64,000 bases of DNA from Seohaeicola sp024304985 (GCF_028802875.1 NZ_JARAMP010000009.1:62001-126000); one strand, 5' to 3'; counted from the stretch's first letter, positions 25,444 through 34,010 are shown. The notes: a model not told the origin generated them from the sequence alone. Made by a program: numbers and translations.

Positions 25444-25680
25444 TTACTTTTGCGCGCCGTAGGCGTGCTGGTAGGCGACCGAGCGGATCTGCGACCGGTT
25501 CAGGCCCATATCGGCCAGAACGCTGTCAGGCAGGATCGCCAGATCATTCACGGTGTCACGGAACACCCGATATTGGGCATAGCGCGCGGACAGGTCGGCC
25601 TTGATCGCCAGCAGCTTGCCGACAAACCCGGCCTGAGCGGCGCGGGGCTGTGCAAGGCGAAGATCCGATGTATAAGCCAT
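25444..25680 (-). CDS. ccaF1: DUF1127 small protein, CcaF1-like
   Basis: This is a 78-residue protein. The C-terminal half shows the DUF1127 pattern: YRVFRDTVNDLAILPDSVLADMGLNRSQIRSVAYQHAY, with the L-x-x-L-x-x-x-x-L-x-D-M/I-G-L core and basic residues. In R. sphaeroides a DUF1127 protein (CcaF1) is encoded directly upstream of CcsR1-4 and binds RNA, acting in maturation of that sRNA. The same order occurs here: the stop codon is 10 bases before the first of four two-hairpin RNAs. The gene symbol is by synteny. The leader is over 100 bases with a TGCTGC-TAT-GCAGCA palindrome. It is divergent from mrp. Confidence 0.85.
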   Translation of the reverse strand: MAYTSDLRLAQPRAAQAGFVGKLLAIKADLSARYAQYRVFRDTVNDLAILPDSVLADMGLNRSQIRSVAYQHAYGAQK

Positions 25681-25779
25681 GTTCGGTCACTTTCGGTTTG
25701 CTTGTGAGCGGGATCGTTTCCGCTCTGTTGTGACTAAGATACGTCGATGCTGCGCATGCACAATACCTATCTCGCGCAA

Positions 25780-25794
25780 TGCTGCTATGCAGCA
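25780..25794. promoter_or_regulatory. inverted repeat between ccaF1 and mrp
   Basis: TGCTGC-TAT-GCAGCA is a perfect 6+6 palindrome in the divergent promoter region, 100 bases from the ccaF1 start and 126 from the mrp start. It could be a dimeric regulator site. I could not place a convincing heat-shock sigma promoter, though one would be expected if regulation follows R. sphaeroides. Confidence 0.35.
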
Positions 25795-25919
25795 AATGCA
25801 TATGAAGGACTGACCTATAATTTAGGCGATTGGCCGCAATAACAGGCGTTTTTCGTGCGGGACTTGTGTCTGCCCGCAAACCTGCCACCTATTGCGGCAC
25901 TGATGACGGAGGAATTGGC

Positions 25920-26990
25920 ATGTCACTCACGCGAGACAGAATCGAACAGGCGCTGCGGCAGCTTGCTTTGCCGGATGGCGGGGACCTTGTCAGCCGCGAC
26001 ATGATCCGGGCCCTGACCATTTCCGGCGGGACGGTGCGATTCGTGATCGAGGCGCCAAGCCCCGAGGTCGCCCGTCAGATGGAGCCGCTGCGCGCCGCCG
26101 CCGAAGCCATCGTGGCGCGCCTGCCGGGGGTCGAGAGCGTGAGCGTCGCCCTGACCGCGCATGGCCCGGCGGAGAAGCCGGCGGCACCCAGCCTCAAGAT
26201 CGGCGGACATCCGACACCGCAGGCGGGACCGACCAAACCCTCGGGCGTGGACCGGATTCTGGCCATCGGGTCAGGCAAGGGGGGGGTGGGCAAATCCACC
26301 GTGTCGTCGAATCTGGCCGTGGCGCTGGCCCGGCAGGGGCGGCGCGTGGGATTGCTGGATGCCGACATCTATGGCCCCAGCCAGCCGCGCATGATGGGCG
26401 TGAGCCAGCGCCCCGCCAGCCCGGATGGCAAGACGATCATCCCGCTGCACGCGCATGGCGTCACGCTGATGTCCATCGGCCTGATGCTGGACCCGGCCAA
26501 GGCGGTGGTCTGGCGCGGCCCGATGCTGATGGGCGCGCTGCAACAGATGCTGGGGCAGGTGGAATGGGGCGAGCTGGATGTGCTGCTGGTCGATCTGCCA
26601 CCGGGCACGGGTGATGTGCAACTGACGCTGTGCCAGCGCACGCAGCTGACCGGGGCCATCGTGGTGTCCACCCCGCAGGATGTGGCGCTGCTGGATGCGC
26701 GCAAGGCGATCGACATGTTCAACACGCTGAAAACGCCGGTGCTGGGGCTGATCGAGAATATGTCGGTCTTTTGCTGCCCCAATTGCGGGCATGAGACGGC
26801 GATCTTCGGCCATGGCGGGGTAAGGGCCGAGGCCGACAAGATGGGCGTGCCGCTGCTGGCGGAACTGCCCATTGATCTGGACACGCGGCTGGGCGGGGAT
26901 GCGGGCACGCCGATTGCAAGCGGTGACAGCGCGGCGGCGCGGGCCTATGCGGCGCTGGCGACACGCCTGATCGAGGGTGGCATGGCCTGA
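25920..26990 (+). CDS. mrp: Mrp/NBP35-type iron-sulfur carrier ATPase
   Basis: This is a 356-residue protein starting at MSLTRDRIEQAL, with GGAGGAA 6 bases upstream. Residues 1-85 form a MIP18/DUF59 domain. The deviant Walker A GSGKGGVGKST is at 118-128, followed by DADIYGPSQPRM, VDLPPGTGDVQLTL and the CCPNCGHET Cys pair at about 285 that holds a bridging Fe-S cluster in the family. Mrp proteins load Fe-S clusters onto apoproteins. It is convergent with the DEAD-box helicase gene. Confidence 0.93.
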   Translation: MSLTRDRIEQALRQLALPDGGDLVSRDMIRALTISGGTVRFVIEAPSPEVARQMEPLRAAAEAIVARLPGVESVSVALTAHGPAEKPAAPSLKIGGHPTPQAGPTKPSGVDRILAIGSGKGGVGKSTVSSNLAVALARQGRRVGLLDADIYGPSQPRMMGVSQRPASPDGKTIIPLHAHGVTLMSIGLMLDPAKAVVWRGPMLMGALQQMLGQVEWGELDVLLVDLPPGTGDVQLTLCQRTQLTGAIVVSTPQDVALLDARKAIDMFNTLKTPVLGLIENMSVFCCPNCGHETAIFGHGGVRAEADKMGVPLLAELPIDLDTRLGGDAGTPIASGDSAAARAYAALATRLIEGGMA

Positions 26991-27004
26991 ACCGCCCGAT
27001 TTTT

Positions 27005-27027
27005 GAGTATTTTTGGCAAGATGAAAG
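27005..27027 (+). repeat. dispersed intergenic repeat, copy 3
   Basis: GAGTATTTTTGGCAAGATGA plus AAG, preceded by GATTTTT, 15 bases after the mrp stop and 38 bases before the helicase stop on the other strand. Confidence 0.9.
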
Positions 27028-27064
27028 GGGGGCGCGCGGGGTTGTCACCGCGCGCCTCTTCCTG

Positions 27065-29455
27065 TCAGGGCTTGCGGCGCGGCACGGCATTGGGGCCGCG
27101 GGCGGGGCCGCCTGCGCGGGGCTTGGCCCCCTTGCCCGCAGGCAGCGGCTTGCCGCCCGGTCCAAGACGCGCCGAGGTGTTGGCGGCGGCATTGCGCACA
27201 GGCGCATCACCTGCGGGCTTGTCGCCGGATTTCTCCCACGGTTTCCCACCCGGTTTGCCGAAGGGCTTGGCCCCCGGCTTGCCGCCGGGTTTTCCGTAGG
27301 GCTTGTCGCCTGCCTTGCCCGCGGGCTTGCCATAAGGTTTGTCACCCGGTTTGCCTGTCGGTTTCGCATAGGGCTTGCTGCCGTAGGGCTTGTCGCCGGG
27401 TTTCGCGCCGGGTTTGCCGTAGGGCTTGTCGCCGCGCGGTTTGGGGCTGTCGAAGCCGCGATGCACGGCGGGGTCCATCTCGCGCGGCTTGTCGCTGCGC
27501 GGTTTGGCGGTATGGGATTTCATCCCCTCAGAGCGGGCCGGTTTCGCGCCGTCGCGCGGGGCACCGCCATGGGATTTGAAGCCGCTTGATTTGAAGCCTG
27601 CGGGTTTCGCAGGGGGGCTGCGATCGTCGGCGGGTTTGGGGCGGTGGGATTTCATGCCTGCGGCTTTTGGCGCGGCCTCGACAGGCGCCACGCGGTCGGG
27701 CACATCGGCCCAGGCGGCCGCTTCCGCCGGGGGCGGGGCGCGGTGGACGGGACGCTCGCTGCGCTCGGGACGATCCGCGCCACGATGGGGCTTGCGTTCG
27801 CCACGCTCTTCGCGCGGGGGCGGGGCCACACGGGGCATCGCGGCCAGATCGGGCGCGTTGTCCATCACCACGACCTTGGCGCCCCCATCCAGAACCGCAT
27901 CGGGACCCAGCGCCTTGAGGAAATTCGGCAGGGCTGCGGACAGCAACTCGACATAGGTTTCATCCGCCTGCACGCGGATCGCGCCGATGTCGTCGCGGGT
28001 GATGTCACCGGCCTTGCAGAGCGTGGGCAAGAGCCAGCGCGCCTCGGCCCGTTCATTGGCACCGACCGACAGCTTCAGCCAGCTTGAAGGGCCGAAGGTC
28101 TTGCGCGGGGAGGTGTCGCGCTTGCGCTCGGGGCGCTGTTCGGGATCGGGCAGTTCCTCGGGCGCGGAATGGCGGCTGTAGAACAGGCGCAGATAAGCGC
28201 CTGCGATCTGCTCGGCGGTATAGGTCGATGCGATGCGGGCGACGAAATCCTCCTCGCCCTCGTTCAGGGGTTCCGACCAGACAGGATCGTTGATCAGCCG
28301 CTCCTCATCCTTGGCGCGGACCTCATCAGCCGAGGGCGGCAGCGCCCATTCCGCCGTGATCTTGGCAAATTTCAAGAGCCGTTCCGCCTTGGCACGGGTC
28401 TTGGGGGTGACGACCAGCGCCGAGACACCCTTGCGCCCCGCGCGGCCCGTCCGGCCCGAGCGGTGCATCAGGGTTTCCGAATTGGTCGGCAGTTCGGCGT
28501 GGATCACCAGTTCCAGATTGGGCAGGTCGATGCCCCGCGCGGCCACGTCGGTCGCCACACAGACGCGGGCGCGCCCATCGCGCATTGCTTGCAGCGCATG
28601 GGTGCGTTCGGCCTGTGACAGCTCGCCCGACAGGGCCACGACCGAAAAGCCGCGATTGGCGAAGCGCGCGACCAGCCGCGATACGGTGGCGCGGGTATTG
28701 CAGAAGACGATGGCATTCTGCGCCTCGTAATAGCGCAGCAGGTTGATGATCGCGCCCTCGGTCCCGTCATAGGCGGCGGTCAGCGCGCGGTATTCGATAT
28801 CGGCATGCTGCGTGGCCCCCGTGGTGGTGGCGACGCGCACGGCATTGTCCTTGAGATATGTCTTGGACAGTTCCGCGATCCCGCGCGGCACGGTGGCCGA
28901 GAACATCAGCGTGCGCCGCGTTTCAGGTGCTTCCGACAGGATGAATTCCAGATCGTCCTTGAAGCCCAGATCCAGCATCTCGTCGGCCTCGTCCAGCACG
29001 ACGGCGCGGATCTGGCCCAGGTCGATGGAGCCGCGCATGATATGGTCACGCAGGCGGCCCGGCGTGGCGACCACGATATGCGCGCCGCGATCCAGCGCCC
29101 GACGCTCGTCGCGCATGTCCATGCCGCCCACGCAGGAGGCCATGACGACCCCCGCATCCTGATAGAGCCACTGGAACTCGCGTTTCACCTGCAAGGCCAG
29201 TTCGCGCGTGGGGGCGATGATCAAGGCTAGGGGTGCCGCGGCGGGGGGCAGGATGTCGCTGGCCCCCAGCAGGGTGGGGGCGATGGCCAGGCCAAAGCCC
29301 ACGGTCTTGCCGGACCCGGTCTGGGCTGACACCAGCAGATCGGCCTCGATCAGGTCGGGGCGCATCATCTCAAGCTGGACAGGTGTCAGCACCTCATAGC
29401 CGCGCCGCTCCAGCGCATCAGCCAGAGGTTTCGTCGTCGGGTAGGGCAGGTTCAT
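27065..29455 (-). CDS. DEAD-box RNA helicase with long repetitive basic tail
   Basis: This is a 796-residue protein. Residues 1-370 form the two RecA domains: Q-motif region, Walker A AQTGSGKT at 44-51, DEAD as VLDEADEML, SAT, and HRSGRTGRAGR. Residues 380-530 contain a DbpA/CsdA-like RNA-binding region (LLPTLCKAGDITRDDIGAIRVQADETYVELL). Residues about 545-796 are disordered, with KSH-type repeats (MKSHRPKPADD, FKSHGGAP, MKSHTAKP) followed by roughly 120 residues of Gly/Lys/Pro repeats built on GDKPYGKPGGKPG. A role in ribosome assembly or RNA decay at low temperature is likely. It starts 900 bases from mraZ on the other strand. Confidence 0.93.
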   Translation of the reverse strand: MNLPYPTTKPLADALERRGYEVLTPVQLEMMRPDLIEADLLVSAQTGSGKTVGFGLAIAPTLLGASDILPPAAAPLALIIAPTRELALQVKREFQWLYQDAGVVMASCVGGMDMRDERRALDRGAHIVVATPGRLRDHIMRGSIDLGQIRAVVLDEADEMLDLGFKDDLEFILSEAPETRRTLMFSATVPRGIAELSKTYLKDNAVRVATTTGATQHADIEYRALTAAYDGTEGAIINLLRYYEAQNAIVFCNTRATVSRLVARFANRGFSVVALSGELSQAERTHALQAMRDGRARVCVATDVAARGIDLPNLELVIHAELPTNSETLMHRSGRTGRAGRKGVSALVVTPKTRAKAERLLKFAKITAEWALPPSADEVRAKDEERLINDPVWSEPLNEGEEDFVARIASTYTAEQIAGAYLRLFYSRHSAPEELPDPEQRPERKRDTSPRKTFGPSSWLKLSVGANERAEARWLLPTLCKAGDITRDDIGAIRVQADETYVELLSAALPNFLKALGPDAVLDGGAKVVVMDNAPDLAAMPRVAPPPREERGERKPHRGADRPERSERPVHRAPPPAEAAAWADVPDRVAPVEAAPKAAGMKSHRPKPADDRSPPAKPAGFKSSGFKSHGGAPRDGAKPARSEGMKSHTAKPRSDKPREMDPAVHRGFDSPKPRGDKPYGKPGAKPGDKPYGSKPYAKPTGKPGDKPYGKPAGKAGDKPYGKPGGKPGAKPFGKPGGKPWEKSGDKPAGDAPVRNAAANTSARLGPGGKPLPAGKGAKPRAGGPARGPNAVPRRKP

Positions 29456-29642
29456 GCAATCACTCGGGTCATTGGGCGCGGGGCTGCGGGACGGAAGGTC
29501 ACGCGACCAGGGGCGCCCGTGTCATTTGTTTGGGAAGGGTTGGTCAAGCGCTGGGCCTTACTGCCTTCGGTGCCCGATGTATAGCGCAAACCGCGTGCAG
29601 GGGACAGGGCAAAGGCTGTGGCACAGGCGCGCGACCTGAAAT

Positions 29643-29667
29643 TGGGCCGGACTGGGTCGTCATGGGA
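29643..29667 (+). promoter_or_regulatory. predicted MraZ box A (three TGGG repeats)
   Basis: TGGGC-N5-TGGGT-N5-TGGGA with an exact 10-base period. MraZ binds TGGGN direct repeats with 5-base spacers upstream of the dcw operon in Escherichia coli and other bacteria. mraZ itself begins at 30355. Confidence 0.6.
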
Positions 29668-29693
29668 CGCGTCGCGCTCTGGGGGCGGCGCCA

Positions 29694-29718
29694 TGGGAAA
29701 CGATGGGACGGGTTCGGG
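29694..29718 (+). promoter_or_regulatory. predicted MraZ box B
   Basis: TGGGA-N5-TGGGA-N5-TCGGG, again exact 10-base phasing. The third unit has one substitution. It is 27 bases after box A. Confidence 0.6.
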
Positions 29719-29872
29719 AAAGGGCTGGTGCCCGTTCCCTCAACGCGAATCACTTTGGCGAGATTTGGCGTGTTTTCCGTGTGAGTCTGTGGATAAAGGA
29801 TGCCTGCATCTGGGGTGAGGCGGCTGCGGCGGGACGTTTCGGAAGAACGGCTGTCGCTTGGGTGAAATTTCT

Positions 29873-29897
29873 TGGGAAATCGTGGGATGTTTTCGGG
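29873..29897 (+). promoter_or_regulatory. predicted MraZ box C next to the putative promoter
   Basis: TGGGA-N5-TGGGA-N5-TCGGG with 10-base phasing, the same unit order as box B. It ends 16 bases before the TATATT element, a place where bound MraZ would overlap RNA polymerase at the -35 position. Confidence 0.65.
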
Positions 29898-30043
29898 CGG
29901 CGCTGAAAGCACTATATTTTGTGTTGTTTTGTTGATCTTCCGCAACAAGAGGTATTCTACGCTCCAAATCGTCGTCTAAATCTTGTTTTTCAGGGGTTCG
30001 GGCGACAAGATCCAGTGGCGATGTGGTCGATATTTTTGTTGCG

Positions 30044-30068
30044 TCCCATGATTTCCCACGGTATCCAG
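30044..30068 (-). promoter_or_regulatory. inverted MraZ-like box D
   Basis: On the plus strand TCCCA-N5-TCCCA-N5-TCCAG, that is two TGGGA units with 10-base phasing on the minus strand plus a degenerate third. It lies inside the leader, about 120 bases after the proposed transcription start. Confidence 0.4.
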
Positions 30069-30245
30069 AATTCACGATGAGGACGGGACATAACAAGGGG
30101 CACCCAAGACCCCGACATAAAAATCCCAAGTCAGGTTTCATACAGGCACCCCGCTTTCATCGAACCAAGAGATCCGGCGCGCGAGCGAGCAGACATCCCC
30201 CCAGGTGGCGCGCGCAGTCGGACACCCCGCAGAGCGGGACGAGGG

Positions 30246-30285
30246 CGGCGGATTGGGCAGTGGCAGCAGCTCAATCCGCCGTTTT
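30246..30285 (+). terminator. attenuator-like terminator before mraZ
   Basis: CGGCGGATTG pairs with CAATCCGCCG (10 pairs, extended by a further GC pair on the inner side) and is followed by TTTT. It stands 70 bases before the GTG of mraZ, so full expression of the dcw genes needs read-through. Confidence 0.8.
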
Positions 30286-30354
30286 CCGTTCAGAACCCCG
30301 GTTTGTGGACGGAGCGGAATTTTCGGGGGGACAGGGTAGAGGGATCACGGGACA

Positions 30355-30858
30355 GTGGTTCGCAGGTTCAGAGGCGAGAGCCACCACAAGGTGGACGGTA
30401 AGGGGCGGGTGTCGATTCCGGCCCTGTTTCGCCGTGTGCTCGAAGCGGGCGACCCGAACTGGACCGAAGGTCTGAACCCCGAACTGGTCATCGTCTACGC
30501 CGACCACCGCCGCAAATTCCTGGAATGCTACACGATGGAGGCCATTGCCGAAGTCGATACAAAGATCGCCAAGCTGCCGCGCGGCTCGATGGAGCGCAAG
30601 ATGCTGGAGCGGATGTTCCACGGGCAATCCTATCCCACATCCGTCGACGAGACAGGCCGCATCGTGCTGCCCGCCAAGCTGCGCGCCAAGATCGGGCTGG
30701 AGGATGAGGCCTTCTTCATCGCCGCCGGTGATACCTTCCAGATCTGGAAGCCCGAGACCTATGAGACCGAGGAACTGTCCCGCACCGAGGCGTGGCTGGA
30801 CGAGTTGCCCGAGGATTTCGATCCGCTCATCTATCTGGACAATGCAAAGGGGGATTGA
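30355..30858 (+). CDS. mraZ: transcriptional regulator MraZ
   Basis: This is a 167-residue protein with a GTG start. It has two SpoVT/AbrB-type DNA-binding units, DGKGRVSIPALFR near residue 15 and DETGRIVLPAKLR near residue 99. MraZ forms rings and represses its own promoter and the dcw operon through TGGGN repeats, which are present upstream here. It is the first gene of the cluster, and rsmH follows after 3 bases. Confidence 0.95.
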   Translation: MVRRFRGESHHKVDGKGRVSIPALFRRVLEAGDPNWTEGLNPELVIVYADHRRKFLECYTMEAIAEVDTKIAKLPRGSMERKMLERMFHGQSYPTSVDETGRIVLPAKLRAKIGLEDEAFFIAAGDTFQIWKPETYETEELSRTEAWLDELPEDFDPLIYLDNAKGD

Positions 30859-30861
30859 GCC

Positions 30862-31854
30862 ATGGCCGCCGCCGCGCCGACCCCTGACACTGCCCCCCAT
30901 ATCCCGGTTCTGCTGCGTCCGCTTCTGAAGGCGGTGGCGCCTGTCACGGGTGTCTGGCTGGATGGCACCTTTGGTGCGGGCGGCTATACGCGCGGATTGC
31001 TTGAGGCGGGGGCGGACAAGGTCATCGCGGTGGATCGCGACCCCTTGGCCTTCCAGATGGCCGCAAGCTGGGCGGATGCCTACGGCGACCGGATCCAGAT
31101 GGTCGAAGGCGTGTTTTCCCGCATGGATGAATACGGGCAGGATCTGGACGGGGTCGTGCTGGATCTGGGCGTGTCGTCGATGCAGCTGGACATGGCCGAG
31201 CGGGGCTTTTCCTTCATGAAGGACGGTCCCCTGGACATGCGGATGAGCCAGTCCGGCCCCTCTGCCGCCGATATCGTGAATACCGCCGATGAAGGCGTGA
31301 TTGCCGATATCCTGTTCAATTACGGCGAGGAACGCGCCAGCCGCCGCATCGCGCGCACCATCGTCAAAGCGCGCACCACCGCGCCCATCACCACCACGCT
31401 GGAACTGGCGCGGCTGATCGAGGGCTGCCTGCCCCGCTCCAAGCCCGGCCAGTCCCACCCCGCCACACGCAGTTTCCAGGCGCTGCGCATCGCCGTGAAC
31501 GACGAATACCGCGAACTGGCCGAGGGTCTGGCTGCTGCCGAGCGCGCGTTGAAACCGGGCGGGAAACTGGCCGTGGTGACCTTCCATTCCATCGAGGACC
31601 GGATGGTCAAACGGTTCCTGCAAGCGCGCTCTGGCACCGCAGGCCGCGCCAACCGCTATGCGCCCCTCGAGGCCGAGACGGTGGCGCAATTCAGCCAGAC
31701 CACCCGCAAGGCCATCGGCCCGGACGATCAGGAACTGGCCGAAAACCCACGTTCGCGCAGCGCCAAGCTGCGTGTTGCGATCCGCACCGATGCCCCGGCA
31801 GGGGAAACCGACCCGGCCTCCCTCGGGATGCCGATGATCAAGGGAGAGTTCTGA
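30862..31854 (+). CDS. rsmH: 16S rRNA (cytosine(1402)-N(4))-methyltransferase
   Basis: This is a 330-residue SAM enzyme, also called MraW. It modifies C1402 in the ribosomal P site together with RsmI. Visible motifs are HIPVLLRPLL, the SAM loop LDGTFGAGGYTRGLLEAG, VIAVDRDPLAF, VLDLGVSSMQLDMAERGFSF, PLDMRMSQSGPSA, the KPGGKLAVVTFHSIEDRMVKRF block and NPRSRSAKLRV at the C-terminus. ftsL begins 1 base after its stop. Confidence 0.97.
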   Translation: MAAAAPTPDTAPHIPVLLRPLLKAVAPVTGVWLDGTFGAGGYTRGLLEAGADKVIAVDRDPLAFQMAASWADAYGDRIQMVEGVFSRMDEYGQDLDGVVLDLGVSSMQLDMAERGFSFMKDGPLDMRMSQSGPSAADIVNTADEGVIADILFNYGEERASRRIARTIVKARTTAPITTTLELARLIEGCLPRSKPGQSHPATRSFQALRIAVNDEYRELAEGLAAAERALKPGGKLAVVTFHSIEDRMVKRFLQARSGTAGRANRYAPLEAETVAQFSQTTRKAIGPDDQELAENPRSRSAKLRVAIRTDAPAGETDPASLGMPMIKGEF

Positions 31855-31855
31855 G

Positions 31856-32206
31856 ATGCGTTCCGTCCTGTTCGTGCTGACCGCCTGTGCTGTCATCGGG
31901 CTGGCCTTCTGGGCCTACCGCGAGAATTACCGCACCCAGCAGGCTCTGGACGTGACCGATCAGTTGCAGCGCGACATCGGCGCCTCACGCGCGCGGCTGG
32001 CCGTGCTGCGGGCGGAATGGGCCTATCTCAATCGCCCCGACCGGCTGCGCGATCTGGCCGATCTGAACTTTGACAGCCTTGGCCTGATGCCGATGGCCCC
32101 CGCGCAGTTCGGCCGCATCGATCAGGTCGCCTTCCCGCTGGAAGAAGAGGGGCTGTTGCCGATCACCGATCCGATTGAAGTCTCGAACATGGAGGCACGG
32201 CCATGA
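31856..32206 (+). CDS. ftsL: cell division protein FtsL
   Basis: This is a 116-residue bitopic protein: a short cytoplasmic end, one membrane segment at about 3-20, then a coiled-coil periplasmic part (QLQRDIGASRARLAVLRAEWAYLNRPDRLRDLA). The LNRPDRL motif is typical of alphaproteobacterial FtsL. It joins FtsB and FtsQ and activates FtsWI. The last 4 bases overlap the ftsI start. Confidence 0.9.
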   Translation: MRSVLFVLTACAVIGLAFWAYRENYRTQQALDVTDQLQRDIGASRARLAVLRAEWAYLNRPDRLRDLADLNFDSLGLMPMAPAQFGRIDQVAFPLEEEGLLPITDPIEVSNMEARP

Positions 32207-33987
32207 TCCGCACGCCGCTGCGCCCGCTGGCCCGCGTTCTGGAAGCCCGCGCCAAGGGCGAGAACCCCGATGCGATCGAGCGCGAGAACCTGCGCCTGCG
32301 CCACGAAGAGATGCGCGACCGCGCCCGCCAGCGCGCCGAAGGGCGTCTGCTGATGCTGGGCGTGTTCTTCGTCTGCGCCTTTGCGATGGTGGGCGGGCGG
32401 ATGGCGCTGCTGGCCGCGTCCGAGCCGAGCGAGCCGCGCGCCAGCGCGGCGGGGGCCGAGATTCAGGCGCTGCGGGCCGATATCGTGGACCGTCAGGGAC
32501 GGATTCTGGCCACCAATCTGGAAACCTTTTCGCTTTATGCCCAGCCGCCGCTGATGGTCGATCCCGAACACGCGGCCACGGAACTGGCGCGCATCTTCCC
32601 CGATCTGGACCGCGACCGGCTGATCCGCGATTTCACCGGCACGCGCAAATTCCTCTGGGTCAAACGCCGCCTCAGCCCGGAACAGCAGCAGGCTGTGCAT
32701 GACATCGGCGATCCGGGCCTGTTGTTCGGGCCGCGCGACATGCGCCTTTATCCCAATGGCACGCTGGCCGCCCATGTTCTGGGGGGCGCGGGTTTTGGTC
32801 GCGAGGGCGTGCATGCCGCCGAGGTGATCGGTGTGGCCGGGGTCGAACGGCAATTCGACGAACAGCTGCGCGATCCCGCGCGCGCCGGTCAGCCGCTGGA
32901 ACTGTCGCTGGACCTGACGATTCAGGCCGCCACCGAAGAGGTGCTGGCCGGAGGCATGCGTCTGCTGAACGCAAAGGGCGCCGCGGCCGTTCTGATGGAT
33001 GTGCATACGGGCGAGGTGATTTCGATCGCGTCGCTGCCCGATTTCGATCCGAACGACCGCCCCGTCGCGCCCACCCAAGGCCGTCCCGATGACAGCCCGC
33101 TGTTCAACCGCGTGGTGCAGGGGGTCTATGAACTGGGCTCCACCTTCAAGATATTCACCGTGGCGCAGGCGCTGGAAATGGGGATGGTGACGCCCGACAC
33201 GATCATCAACACCAAATCCCCCATGACATGGGGCCGCCACCGGATCAGCGACTTCCGCAATTATGGGCCCGAACTGACCGTGTCCAAGGTGATCGAGAAA
33301 TCCTCGAACGTGGGCACCGCGCGGATCGCCATCGATATCGGCGCCGAGCGGCAGCGTGCGTTTCTGGGTCAGTTGGGTCTGCTGGAGACCACGAAATTCG
33401 AGATGGTCGAAGCCCGTGGCGGCAAACCGCTTCTGCCGCCGCGCTGGTCGGAACTGTCGACCATGACGATCTCCTATGGTCACGGCATCTCGGCCACGCC
33501 GCTGCATCTGGCGGCGGCCTATGCGACGATGGTCAATGGTGGCACCAAGGTCGAGCCGACCCTTCTCAAGCAGAACGGCCCGCAGTTCGGCCCGCGCGTC
33601 ATCTCGGAGAAGACATCGGAACAGTTGCGGCGCATGCTGCGCCTGACCGTCAGCCAAGGCACCGCCAGCTTCGGCGATGTGCCGGGCTATGCGGTGGGCG
33701 GCAAGACCGGCAGCGCCGACAAGCCCCGCATCGACGGGCGCGGCTACGAGACGGACAAGGTTCTGGCCACTTTTGCCGCGACCTTCCCGGCACATGATCC
33801 CAAATACGTGCTGATCGTCACGCTGGACGAGGCGGTCGAGACCTCGGGGTCCGAGCCGCGCCGGACAGCGGGCTGGACCGCCGTGCCGGTCGCCGCCGAG
33901 GTGATCCGCCGCGTCGCACCGCTGCTGGGGCTGCGACCCGAGATTGAACCGGCGGAATTGACTGGTATAACGCTGACATCGAACTGA
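32203..33987 (+). CDS. ftsI: penicillin-binding protein 3, septal transpeptidase
   Basis: This is a 594-residue class B PBP. There is a cytoplasmic basic region, a membrane segment at about 50-70, a pedestal domain (ALRADIVDRQGRILATNLETFSLYA), then the transpeptidase with STFK at 313-316 (nucleophile S313), SSN at 367-369 and KTG at 501-503. All catalytic motifs are intact. It cross-links septal peptidoglycan with FtsW. murE starts 23 bases after its stop. Confidence 0.96.
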   Translation: MIRTPLRPLARVLEARAKGENPDAIERENLRLRHEEMRDRARQRAEGRLLMLGVFFVCAFAMVGGRMALLAASEPSEPRASAAGAEIQALRADIVDRQGRILATNLETFSLYAQPPLMVDPEHAATELARIFPDLDRDRLIRDFTGTRKFLWVKRRLSPEQQQAVHDIGDPGLLFGPRDMRLYPNGTLAAHVLGGAGFGREGVHAAEVIGVAGVERQFDEQLRDPARAGQPLELSLDLTIQAATEEVLAGGMRLLNAKGAAAVLMDVHTGEVISIASLPDFDPNDRPVAPTQGRPDDSPLFNRVVQGVYELGSTFKIFTVAQALEMGMVTPDTIINTKSPMTWGRHRISDFRNYGPELTVSKVIEKSSNVGTARIAIDIGAERQRAFLGQLGLLETTKFEMVEARGGKPLLPPRWSELSTMTISYGHGISATPLHLAAAYATMVNGGTKVEPTLLKQNGPQFGPRVISEKTSEQLRRMLRLTVSQGTASFGDVPGYAVGGKTGSADKPRIDGRGYETDKVLATFAATFPAHDPKYVLIVTLDEAVETSGSEPRRTAGWTAVPVAAEVIRRVAPLLGLRPEIEPAELTGITLTSN

Positions 33988-34010
33988 GACGGCAAGGGCA
34001 GGGGCGCGCG

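Larger units (their letters stand above)
29456..29924. other. divergent intergenic region between the helicase and the mraZ leader
   Basis: No convincing gene is present here. It holds the three MraZ-like boxes listed separately. The most likely mraZ promoter is at its right end: a TATATT -10-like hexamer at 29913-29918, with a T-rich -35-like stretch overlapping the box at 29873-29897. The promoter call is tentative. Confidence 0.4.
29925..30285 (+). ncRNA. mraZ leader RNA, UpsM-like
   Basis: The dcw transcript has a long 5' leader here that ends in a hairpin plus U-run 70 bases before mraZ. The same layout is known in R. sphaeroides, where premature termination and RNase E processing release the sRNA UpsM. 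The 5' end is estimated from the -10-like element. I compare the arrangement, not the sequence, since I cannot align it with UpsM. Confidence 0.55.

Noticed and set aside
30044..30068. inverted box D treated as strong MraZ site
   Set aside because: Only two full units are present and the third is degenerate; it is kept as a weak feature, not as a main operator.
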